A stretch of 5,000 bases of DNA, from NCBI GenBank assembly GCA_030740295.1, contig JASLXP010000889.1:1-5000 (forward strand), read 5' to 3'. Below, piece by piece: positions 1-5,000 of the stretch. This stretch comes from Planctomycetota bacterium (GTDB lineage: Bacteria > Planctomycetota > PUPC01 > JACPCR01). The notes under the pieces were generated by a model that did not search any database, was not told the origin of the DNA, and saw nothing but the letters and a program-made list of their open reading frames with translations. A program made the position numbers and the translations under genes. How positions within the stretch are numbered: the first letter of the stretch is position 1; every line of letters starts with the position of its first letter.

Positions 1-1
1 G

Positions 2-130
2 GAGTGGAAGATTGTGGTCATCAAGGATGATGAATCTCGAAAGACCATCGCGAGGACCTCCGAACAGGAATTCCTCGCTGATGCGCCCGTTATCCTCGCC
101 CCAAAACCCCCCCCCGGTGGGGGGGGCTAG
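2..130 (+). pseudogene. Nitroreductase-family fragment (5' end outside window, 3' half missing)
   Basis: The reading frame starting at base 2 is open from the window edge to a TAG at 128-130 and gives 42 residues. Residues 1-10 (EWKIVVIKDD), followed by SRKTIA and then FLADAPVIL at 24-32, match the pattern of FMN-dependent nitroreductases: a (Q/E)W+(F/I)hVV+D strand followed by a helix and an 'xxAPVVIV' strand. In the family these elements lie in the N-terminal half; roughly 100 further residues with the rest of the FMN/dimer region should follow. Here the frame instead runs into a proline/glycine string encoded by a C9 and G8 tract and stops. Neither other frame after the tract resumes a nitroreductase-like sequence. 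I infer truncation by deletion or insertion at about position 100. It could also be a short degenerate relative, or an assembly error in the homopolymers. Family call moderately sure; pseudogene status inferred. Confidence 0.55.
107..126. repeat. C9/G8 homopolymeric inverted repeat
   Basis: Nine C (107-115), then GGT, then eight G (119-126) form a GC-only hairpin of about seven to eight pairs. It sits where the nitroreductase-like frame loses similarity to its family and supplies that frame's Pro/Gly tail. Homopolymers of this length are prone to replication slippage and to sequencing error. No T-run follows, so it does not look like a rho-independent terminator. Confidence 0.6.
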
Positions 131-160
131 CCACACGGCCCGGGGCTTTGCCCCTGAAAA

Positions 161-189
161 CTCAACTTACTTGAAGAAAGAAAGTTGAG
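161..189. repeat. Stem-loop, 8 bp plus 3 bp after one mismatch
   Basis: CTCAACTT (161-168) pairs perfectly with AAGTTGAG (182-189). After an A-A mismatch (169/181) three more pairs, CTT 170-172 with AAG 178-180, close a five-base loop. Eleven pairs in 29 bases make this the most convincing single hairpin in the region. It carries no T-run, so it is not an obvious terminator. Confidence 0.6.
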
Positions 190-236
190 ATCGAAAGCGA
201 GAGCTGAAGCTCTGCGGGCGTGGCCAGAGACTGCCG

Positions 237-281
237 CAGAATTCGGGGAAGAAAAGGACCATGAAAGGAAGGGGAATTCTG
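237..281. repeat. 8-bp inverted repeat with purine-rich loop
   Basis: CAGAATTC at 237-244 is the exact reverse complement of GAATTCTG at 274-281. The 29-base interval is almost pure purine on the plus strand (G/A with CCAT in the middle). The left arm overlaps the right arm of the 211-217/234-240 helix, so the two would compete in RNA. Confidence 0.45.
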
Positions 282-305
282 TCACGAGCCTCAATTCTCC
301 GTTCG

Positions 306-326
306 CCGTAGGTCAGTCGCCTACGG
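306..326. repeat. 7-bp perfect stem-loop
   Basis: CCGTAGG (306-312) pairs with CCTACGG (320-326) around a seven-base loop (313-319). It is compact and perfect, and it is separated from the cluster at 142-281 by a short unpaired stretch. No T-run follows. Confidence 0.5.
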
Positions 327-415
327 TTAACCAATAGTCGTGCGCCGTCGTGGCCTGCAGTTTCGCATTTGTGCGGTTCTGTCTGAGGCGTCTTCGCCAG
401 TATCTGGTATTACGT

Positions 416-432
416 AGGAAGTTTCTGCTTCC
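416..432 (+). promoter_or_regulatory. Hairpin hiding the only purine-rich Shine-Dalgarno-like motif before the HAD gene
   Basis: AGGAAG at 416-421 is the only Shine-Dalgarno-like string upstream of the GTG at 445, but it lies about 23 bases away, too far for normal use. Its GGAAG (417-421) pairs with CTTCC (428-432) around a six-base loop. Either the motif is incidental or the 5' leader folds to alter initiation. The pairing is seen in the sequence; any regulatory role is speculative. Confidence 0.2.
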
Positions 433-444
433 AGCCGCGTTTCT

Positions 445-1233
445 GTGAACATCAGATCATTCCTCATCGATATCGACGGCACCCTCTACGACGGTGACCA
501 CGTCATCCCCGGCGGACCTGAAGCGATCGCGGAGCTTCGGAGGCGGGGTCTGCCGTTTCTTCTGGTCACAAACACCACGCGGATTCCCAAGTGTGCGATC
601 ATGCAACGCCTGCGGAATCTGAATTACGAAATCAGCGAAGACGAGGTCTTTCCGGTTCCAGTAGCCGCGATCGAATACGTAAGAAACAGAAAGCCAGACG
701 CGATCTGTTACATGATGGCCTCCGAAGATACGGAAGCAGAATTCAGAGAAGCGGGCATATACGTGCACCGTGAGGAACGGCCCACGGACTTCGTCATCAT
801 CGGCCAGTATCACTGGATCAACTTCGGTGAGATTGACATCGCATTCAGACTGGTTCGAGAGGGGGCGGAGGCGGTGGCCCTGCATCGTGACATGACTTAT
901 CCGGAGAACGGCGTCACGCGCGTCGGCCTCGGCCCGGTGGTGGTTGCCATGGAGTCGCTGACGAAGAAACCGGTAACGATTATCGGTAAGCCCAATACCC
1001 GGTTCTTTGAACTCTCACTGCAAAGGGCAGGATTCGAAAAGGCCGGCGCAGTCATGATTGGCGACAATTTCGACGGCGACACAAAAGGCGCCATTAACGC
1101 CGGCCTCAAGGCAATCCAGGTAAAGACCGGCAGCTACGATGAACAGACTATCAGCGAATCAGATGTAAAGCCGACATGGACCCTCGATTCGATCAATGAT
1201 CTGCCCGCGTGGCTGGAAGGAAGTTTGGAATGA
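445..1233 (+). CDS. HAD-superfamily subfamily IIA phosphatase (NagD/LHPP-like)
   Basis: This 262-residue cytosolic protein carries all four HAD motifs. Motif I is DIDGT with nucleophile Asp9 and acid/base Asp11; motif II is VTNTT with Thr42; motif III is IIGKP with Lys182; motif IV is GDNFDGD with Asp207 and Asp212. The wide gap between motifs II and III (about residues 70-175) holds the C2 cap that defines subfamily IIA. Length and order fit HAD-IIA enzymes such as NagD, 4-nitrophenylphosphatase, phosphoglycolate phosphatase and LHPP/HDHD2. They hydrolyse small phosphate monoesters with Mg2+; the substrate here cannot be read. The frame is closed by a TAG at 415-417 and has no ATG before codon 53, which lies beyond motifs I and II, so GTG 445 is the best start. 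No well-spaced ribosome binding site precedes it. It stands alone on its strand and converges on the methyltransferase gene. Family call firm, substrate unknown. Confidence 0.93.
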   Translation: MNIRSFLIDIDGTLYDGDHVIPGGPEAIAELRRRGLPFLLVTNTTRIPKCAIMQRLRNLNYEISEDEVFPVPVAAIEYVRNRKPDAICYMMASEDTEAEFREAGIYVHREERPTDFVIIGQYHWINFGEIDIAFRLVREGAEAVALHRDMTYPENGVTRVGLGPVVVAMESLTKKPVTIIGKPNTRFFELSLQRAGFEKAGAVMIGDNFDGDTKGAINAGLKAIQVKTGSYDEQTISESDVKPTWTLDSINDLPAWLEGSLE

Positions 1234-1324
1234 CGGAAAGAACGCTGCTCCATCTGGTCTGCGCTCTGCCATCTACCTTTGCCCGCCCCATCTCCGTTCA
1301 TCCATTCCACCATCCCGTCATTCC
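1227..1324. repeat. 10-bp inverted repeat covering both convergent stop codons, with short period-8 repeats
   Basis: GGAATGACGG at 1227-1236 is the exact reverse complement of CCGTCATTCC at 1315-1324. Each arm contains the stop codon of one convergent gene: TGA at 1231-1233 and, on the minus strand, TGA at 1320-1318. The loop is 78 bases, so this is not a classical terminator. The right end lies in a degenerate run with period 8 (ATTCCACC, ATCCCGTC, ATTCCGTT at 1304-1327). The intergenic space 1234-1317 holds nothing else recognisable. Confidence 0.4.
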
Positions 1325-2394
1325 GTTCTGCCCAAAAACAAATCGCGTCCCTTGCAGAGCGCCTCTATCTTGCTGTCGGCCACAGACCGCTTAAGCATCC
1401 AGAAACCGCAATCGGGATGAATCCAACCGACGCGTCCAGGGCCCAGCACCTTTTCCGCGGCTTCGATGCGGGTGGCAATTTCATCCGCGGTTTCCACGTG
1501 ATTTACTTTGATATCGATGACGCCGATGCCGAGCTTGATATCGGGATTCACCTCCTTGAGCGCGTCCAGATCTTCCGCCGGCCGATGTGCCAGCTCCAGC
1601 ACCAGATGATCGGTATGAAGCGAGCTCAGGAAGTCCGTGAGCGCCTGCCATGTTCCACCCTGGATGACCTGTCCTCCGTAATTCCCAAAACAGAAATGGA
1701 CCGCGCGTTCGGTTTCTTCGTCAATCGCATCGAGTACGCGGTTCATTGCATCAGCGGCGAGTGGCGCCTCTGACGGATTGCCTGGAATGTTCGCTTCATC
1801 CACCTGCACGCATGCGCATGGCAGGCCTCGCACCTGGTCGGCGAGCACGTCTGCCACGCCCATCAGCATGGATTCAAAATCGCCGTAGTGATGATCGAGA
1901 AGAGTACGGGCCAACATGTACGGGCTGGTCAGCGTAAACTTGAACGGACCGCCCGAAACGGCAGATGCGCGCACGCAATCGGACAGGAGATCGAGGCAGC
2001 CTTCACTGAGGGCCTCATCGATCACTGCCGCCGGCTTCGCGCGAAAACCCATCGTCTGTTTCGCTCTGAACTCCTCCGTCTCTTTGCGTCCGAAGTCCTG
2101 CCTGGTCCCGCCCATTGGCTGAACGAAGTATTCGATCATGCCATTCGTGTCCGGATGGCTTGGATCAAATCGGTAAAGCTCGCCATCGGTCGGCAGATCA
2201 ATGCCCGCTTGCCTTTGTGTGTCAAAGACGACTCGTGTGGCATCGACAATCGCGGATTCGCTTGTCGAGCCCGGTAACCAGTCGGGGACGGGGTACGAGC
2301 CTACGGTCGTAGTTTTAATGGCAGGTCCTGAGGGCAGGACCTGTTTGGCCTTGAGTGCTTCGAAATCGGCAGTGTTTGTGTTTGGTGTGGGCAT
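1318..2394 (-). CDS. MetE C-terminal-domain-like, cobalamin-independent methionine synthase II family methyltransferase
   Basis: The 358-residue protein is a single TIM barrel of the UROD/MetE-like superfamily; the N-terminal half of full MetE (about 750 residues) is absent. The expected order of motifs is present: TTTVGSYP at 28-35 (MetE's homocysteine loop, Ser33), DGELYR at 70-75 with Glu72, GMIEYF at 85-90, a TLTSPYM stretch at 154-160, QVDEAN at 197-202 with Asp199, HFC at 233-235, LELAH at 266-270, and HPDCGF at 326-331. His233, Cys235, Glu267 and Cys329 match the four catalytic zinc ligands of MetE, so a thiol-activating zinc site is likely. Single-domain relatives use methyl donors other than folate, such as methylated corrinoid proteins, or act on other thiols such as coenzyme M; donor and acceptor here are unknown. 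It follows the TIM-barrel isomerase gene by 42 bp on the same strand, without an obvious ribosome binding site, and is probably co-transcribed. Confidence 0.9.
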   Translation of the reverse strand: MPTPNTNTADFEALKAKQVLPSGPAIKTTTVGSYPVPDWLPGSTSESAIVDATRVVFDTQRQAGIDLPTDGELYRFDPSHPDTNGMIEYFVQPMGGTRQDFGRKETEEFRAKQTMGFRAKPAAVIDEALSEGCLDLLSDCVRASAVSGGPFKFTLTSPYMLARTLLDHHYGDFESMLMGVADVLADQVRGLPCACVQVDEANIPGNPSEAPLAADAMNRVLDAIDEETERAVHFCFGNYGGQVIQGGTWQALTDFLSSLHTDHLVLELAHRPAEDLDALKEVNPDIKLGIGVIDIKVNHVETADEIATRIEAAEKVLGPGRVGWIHPDCGFWMLKRSVADSKIEALCKGRDLFLGRTE

Positions 2395-2436
2395 CTGATG
2401 GTTGCTGGTGTGTGCGGGGTCCGCAGCAAGAACTTC

Positions 2437-3324
2437 TCAGCCTCGTCCTTCGAGCGCTTCCTCGATTTTGCCTGCCACAAAGTCGCGGGCTGCTTCGACT
2501 GTTCCTCTGCTCACGTGTTCGATGAGCAGATGGCCGTCGAATTCGGCGTCGGTCAGGGCACGAATGAACGCGACGTAATCCTGCTGACCCTCACCGGGGC
2601 CTGGAAGTTTCCTCTGCCCATTTTCAAATAGAACCCCCTTGGCGTGAACGCCGAACATCCGGTCTCCGGCGTCTTGTATCAGCCGCGCGTAGTAACCGGG
2701 CAGGTCTGTAAGGTCGCTCTCCTTCATTGTGTTCGGCGGGTCCATCATGATTCCCAGAGCGGGCGATTCGAGGCCCTCGGCCAAGTCGACTATGTCTTCG
2801 ACGGTGCCGACGACGCAGTTGTCGTAGAGCTCCAGGGCGACTTTGATGCTGTGCCTTTCCGCGAATCTGACAGCGTCAGCGAGGTCGGCTCGGACCTGCT
2901 GACGATTATTCTCATTTGCCGAGTCACCGAATCCTCCCCACGTGACGATCGTATCCACTCCCATCGCGGAAGCGTCGGTGATTCTCTGTTTTACCTCCAT
3001 CAGGTCACGGCATGGCCAGTTGTGCTCAGGGCTCAAGAAATCGGTGTAGGCACTTAGAGCGGTCACCTCCACTTCCTCTTTGCGGCAGGTGTCCGCGATC
3101 TGTTCCGGGGCAACGGAGAGAGAGCCGCTCCAACTGACCTGCAGGCCGGGAAAGCCGAAGTCACGGGCCCAGGCAATTTCTTCCTGCAAAGTTTCTGCAC
3201 GAAGAGCCGGATAATGTGCTCCGGGCTCGCCTTCCACCAGGCCTTCAACAATCTGTACAACAGCTCCGAGCTTCATCATGATTCGAGCGGTGCCTTCTTC
3301 TTGAGAGTTCGTTTCTTCGCACAT
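2437..3324 (-). CDS. Sugar phosphate isomerase/epimerase-like protein (xylose isomerase-like TIM barrel)
   Basis: This 295-residue protein belongs to the AP endonuclease family 2/xylose isomerase-like TIM barrels. The barrel begins at about MKLGAVVQ (residues 17-24). The usual metal ligands occur in order: Glu165 in ALELYDN, Asp195 in MMDPPN, His227 in GVHAKG and Glu269 in LLIEH. The PGPGEG loop (241-246) before the last strands is typical. Relatives isomerise or epimerise sugars, inositols or hydroxypyruvate-type compounds; the substrate cannot be told. The start is uncertain: the first 15 residues are hydrophilic and outside the fold, and an ATGATG at 3279-3274 would begin just before strand 1. 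AAGAAGG lies upstream of that site, though with a long spacer (about 13 bases), whereas the ATG at 3324 has no clear ribosome binding site. It is the promoter-proximal gene of the minus-strand unit, 42 bp before the methyltransferase. No signal peptide, so cytosolic. Confidence 0.9.
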   Translation of the reverse strand: MCEETNSQEEGTARIMMKLGAVVQIVEGLVEGEPGAHYPALRAETLQEEIAWARDFGFPGLQVSWSGSLSVAPEQIADTCRKEEVEVTALSAYTDFLSPEHNWPCRDLMEVKQRITDASAMGVDTIVTWGGFGDSANENNRQQVRADLADAVRFAERHSIKVALELYDNCVVGTVEDIVDLAEGLESPALGIMMDPPNTMKESDLTDLPGYYARLIQDAGDRMFGVHAKGVLFENGQRKLPGPGEGQQDYVAFIRALTDAEFDGHLLIEHVSRGTVEAARDFVAGKIEEALEGRG

Positions 3325-3556
3325 TTCGCTTTACGCGTCCCGCAAAAGACTGAAGAGGTAACTTTCTTTCTTACTCAGGGACGGTCATGGCGGAGTGCCC
3401 CTCTCACTTACAATGCCGGCACGAATCCGCAACAGGTATGATTCAGATTTTAACGTTGCATCTTTACCACGAGTTGTGCCATTCTACCAGATTGACGTTC
3501 CCCCAACTGTCTGCTTGTTTCTCCTCCGACTCCAGTCAACCGAGGCGCAGAGCCCA
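3325..3556. other. Divergent intergenic region
   Basis: These 232 bases separate the starts of two divergent units and should contain both promoters. I see no pair of -35/-10 boxes close to consensus in either direction; TTGCAT at 3456-3461 and TACAAT at 3409-3414 are isolated partial matches. The plus frame of the Asp-box gene stays open back to an ATG at 3395, but the 54 residues it would add do not look like a signal peptide or part of the fold. No strong hairpin or operator-like palindrome stood out. Confidence 0.4.
3542..3545 (+). promoter_or_regulatory. Ribosome binding site supporting the 3557 start
   Basis: GAGG lies 11 bases before the ATG at 3557. It is the best Shine-Dalgarno-like match near any candidate start of the Asp-box gene. 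Together with protein similarity beginning downstream, it favours 3557 over the ATG codons at 3395 and 3413. The spacing is slightly long, so support is moderate. Confidence 0.35.
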
Positions 3557-4642
3557 ATGAATCCAACGAATGAAGACTTCATCTTCCGACCTGCACGGCT
3601 CGCTCGGCAAAAAGACATCCTGTTCGACCGGGCGACGTACACCGCTTTCCCGCATGTTGTACGTCTCGATGGCGACGAACTGCTCCTGGCTTTTCGGCAG
3701 GCCCCGAGAGAGGAAAGGATAAGGCACACCCATCCCCGTTCCATCATTACTGTGCTCCGTTCGAAAGACCTGGGAGAAACCTGGCAGACCGAAGTCGCTT
3801 CCCAACTCGGCGCGGGAGGTGGGCAGGAGTTCGCCATGATTCGCCTTGGTAAAGGGAAGGTCGCCGGGGCCCTGGCCATGCACGAGGTCGTTCCTCAAGA
3901 TGAGTCCGTCCGGGCGAGTATTCCGGTGGCTCACCAGCACGAGTACGCCTACTCCAATGCCGGCGCCTACTGGTGTTGGAGCCGAAACTTCGGCTTGACC
4001 TGGCGTCTCCAGGACGCGGTTCTGATCGATTCAAACATTCAGCCCTCTGCTCCCCCAATTCGGCTGAAAGACGGCACACTGCTTTGCCCCGCTTACGGCA
4101 TCCGCAGAAAGGGAGGCACTTACCAGTCTGTTCTGTACCGCTCGGAAGACAGGGGCGCCACCTGGTCAAAAGCCATTACGGTTGCGAGGGGAAGCCTAAA
4201 GACGCGGGGATACTGCGAGACCGCACTTCTCGAGACTGAGCCAGGTCACATTCTCGCCATGCATCGGATCGAAGGCGTGAAGGTGGGTACCCGGGGATAC
4301 TTCTGGTGGAACGAATCTTCGGACGGCGGGAACAGTTGGTCTCGACCGAGGCCAACGGGCATCTTGTCCGGAGCGTGCCCTCGACTCCTGAGACTGCATG
4401 ATGGCCGAATTCTGCTCACCTACGGTCGCCGTTTCGAGCCTTACGGGCTCTACGCCTCACTGAGCGAGGACAGCGGCCATACCTGGTGCGACACTGCACT
4501 GCTGCTCCGTAAGGCGCCCAACGGGGACCAGGGCTACTCGTCTTCGATCGAGTTGGAGGCGGGTCGTGTATTCACGGCCTGTTACGCGCAGAATCGCCGC
4601 GGCACCACAGGCGTTACCGGAACCTTCTGGCAACTGCCATGA
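3557..4642 (+). CDS. Sialidase-like protein with five Asp-box (BNR) repeats
   Basis: From ATG 3557 the protein has 361 residues. Five Asp boxes (S-x-D/N-x-G-x-T/S-W) are evenly spread: SKDLGETW (69-76), SRNFGLTW (142-149), SEDRGATW (196-203), SSDGGNSW (254-261) and SEDSGHTW (303-310), as in a six-bladed sialidase-type propeller. FPHVVRLDGDELLLAFRQ near residue 31 resembles the first-blade 'P.hvrL.dG.lLlaf+' pattern, and GYSSSIEL near 326 resembles the late-blade 'GYsS...L' motif of exo-alpha-sialidase-like proteins. A GH33 sialidase needs an Arg triad, a Tyr/Glu pair and an Asp; I cannot confirm these, so the substrate, and even glycosidase activity, is open. No signal peptide or lipobox follows this start, so a cytosolic location is predicted unless the start is wrong. 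The stop overlaps the next gene's start (ATGA), implying co-transcription and translational coupling. An upstream start at 3395 is possible but less likely. Confidence 0.88.
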   Translation: MNPTNEDFIFRPARLARQKDILFDRATYTAFPHVVRLDGDELLLAFRQAPREERIRHTHPRSIITVLRSKDLGETWQTEVASQLGAGGGQEFAMIRLGKGKVAGALAMHEVVPQDESVRASIPVAHQHEYAYSNAGAYWCWSRNFGLTWRLQDAVLIDSNIQPSAPPIRLKDGTLLCPAYGIRRKGGTYQSVLYRSEDRGATWSKAITVARGSLKTRGYCETALLETEPGHILAMHRIEGVKVGTRGYFWWNESSDGGNSWSRPRPTGILSGACPRLLRLHDGRILLTYGRRFEPYGLYASLSEDSGHTWCDTALLLRKAPNGDQGYSSSIELEAGRVFTACYAQNRRGTTGVTGTFWQLP

Positions 4643-5000
4643 GAAGCTCCTCGATGATTCGTCCAGCAGACAGAATGTCTGCCTCAATCACGGCCGCCGT
4701 GGCCGCCGTACTCGCATTCATCTGCTTCCTGCAGAGGTCGCCTGCTGAAATCATCAAGCCTGAAGTCCATACGTTGGGCCCCTTCGTTGTTGAGCCGGTT
4801 GTGAATCTTTACATCGCGGTTGGGGAAGATCCGGTGAGCCTTCGCTTGAAACTTATGCGGAGGCGACACGGGGCAAAGGGCGACCGAATTCTGATTCGAG
4901 TTTTCGACCCGAATGATGGAATTCTGGACTGGCAATTCGTGGAGCCCGGCTGGGAAAACACGGGTCCAGATGGAGGCGCGGCAGATGTTCACGGCCGCGA
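4639..5000 (+). CDS. Signal-peptide-bearing protein of unknown function, N-terminal part (runs off window)
   Basis: ATG at 4639 overlaps the preceding stop in an ATGA junction, and the frame stays open to the window edge (120 codons seen). The N-terminus has Arg at 2, 8 and 12, a hydrophobic stretch at about 15-31 (SITAAVAAVLAFICFL) and SPA at 34-36, which fits signal peptidase I cleavage before Glu37; an uncleaved membrane anchor is also possible. Cys29 is not in a lipobox because Ile precedes it. The mature part shows alternating hydrophobic beta-like segments (FVVEPVVNLYIAV at 49-61, ILIRVFDP at 84-91) and DWQFVEPGWE (97-106), suggesting a secreted beta-sandwich region. I do not recognise the family. 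Coupling to the Asp-box gene suggests a shared process at the cell envelope. Met6 and Met13 are alternative starts but would lose the overlap. Confidence 0.75.
   Translation, partial: MRSSSMIRPADRMSASITAAVAAVLAFICFLQRSPAEIIKPEVHTLGPFVVEPVVNLYIAVGEDPVSLRLKLMRRRHGAKGDRILIRVFDPNDGILDWQFVEPGWENTGPDGGAADVHGR

Larger units (their letters stand above)
131..444. other. Gene-free, hairpin-rich region; candidate structured RNA or element remnant
   Basis: No coding frame here looks genuine. Perfect inverted repeats follow one another: 142-146/150-154 (GGGGC, loop TTT), 161-168/182-189 (8 bp), 200-204/209-213 (AGAGC, loop TGAA), 211-217/234-240 (7 bp), 237-244/274-281 (8 bp), 306-312/320-326 (7 bp), 364-367/372-375 (CGCA, loop TTTG), 387-390/395-398 (GGCG, loop TCTT) and 417-421/428-432 (5 bp). 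GCCAC at 130-134 can also pair with GTGGC at 220-224 and enclose several hairpins; with 211-217/234-240 that would form a pseudoknot. Some helices overlap and could only form as alternatives. I recognise no Rfam family, no group II intron 5' end or domain V, and no transposon end. The purine-rich stretch 246-273 is a loop between the EcoRI-like arms. No strong promoter for the downstream gene was found; TGGTATTAC at 405-413 is at best a weak extended -10. Confidence 0.4.

Noticed and set aside
107..154. Rho-independent terminator from the C9/G8 or GGGGC hairpins
   Set aside because: Neither stem is followed by a T-run on either strand at the needed position.
116..185. Continuation of the nitroreductase by a +1 or +2 frameshift in the homopolymers
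   Set aside because: Both alternative frames give non-nitroreductase sequence and stop within about 25 codons.
100..444. Group II intron or retron as the identity of the hairpin region
   Set aside because: No GTGYG intron start, no domain V pattern with a GAAA-capped stem, and no reverse transcriptase gene in the window.
457..885. Open frame of 142 codons on the minus strand
   Set aside because: It lies wholly antisense to the HAD gene, whose motifs are clear; the translation shows no recognisable domain and fits a codon-bias shadow.
1888..3057. Plus-strand open frames across the minus-strand methyltransferase and isomerase genes
   Set aside because: They mirror genes with intact catalytic motifs on the other strand and show no family pattern of their own.
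3395..3556. N-terminal extension of the Asp-box protein from the ATG at 3395
   Set aside because: The extra 54 residues contain no signal peptide or domain pattern, and GAGG before the 3557 ATG supports the shorter form.
3484..4169. Minus-strand open frames opposite the Asp-box gene
   Set aside because: They are rich in Arg/Ser/Pro as expected of antisense shadows and lack motifs; the plus strand encodes five Asp boxes.
4723..4727. Lipobox at Cys29 of the 4639 protein
   Set aside because: The residue before Cys is Ile, which does not fit the Gly/Ala/Ser requirement.
1..5000. CRISPR array, tRNA, rRNA or insertion sequence
   Set aside because: No regularly spaced direct repeats, no cloverleaf with CCA-type ends, no rRNA-like conserved stretches and no transposase frame were found.

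Overview
The window holds ordinary bacterial metabolic genes, mostly intact, from a moderately GC-rich and probably uncultured bacterium. The mix is a stand-alone MetE C-domain-like methyltransferase, a xylose-isomerase-like TIM barrel, an Asp-box (sialidase-like) protein and a HAD-IIA phosphatase, with few recognisable Shine-Dalgarno sites. Such gene sets are familiar from Planctomycetota, Latescibacterota and Poribacteria-type genomes, but this placement is inference from gene content and not a marker-based call.

Layout. Positions 2-130 carry a fragment that reads like the N-terminal half of a nitroreductase; it ends at a stop just after a C9/G8 inverted tract. Positions 131-444 contain no gene but an unusual run of short perfect inverted repeats, a candidate structured RNA or the remnant of an inserted element. 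Positions 445-1233 (+) encode a HAD-IIA (NagD/LHPP-like) phosphatase with a GTG start. It converges on a two-gene minus-strand unit: a sugar phosphate isomerase/epimerase-like TIM-barrel protein (2437-3324, promoter-proximal), then 42 bp, then a MetE C-terminal-domain-type methyltransferase (1318-2394). A divergent intergenic region (3325-3556) separates this unit from a second plus-strand unit: a five-Asp-box sialidase-like beta-propeller protein (3557-4642), overlapped by ATGA with a signal-peptide-bearing protein of unknown function (4639 to beyond the window).

How the genes may work together. The isomerase/methyltransferase pair is probably co-transcribed, and both retain their metal-binding residues, so they are likely active; their substrates cannot be read from the sequence. 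The Asp-box protein has no signal peptide at its best start, whereas its translationally coupled partner does. No CRISPR array, tRNA, rRNA, transposase or convincing rho-independent terminator was seen. The most unexplained stretch is the hairpin-rich block at about 103-432 next to the broken nitroreductase.
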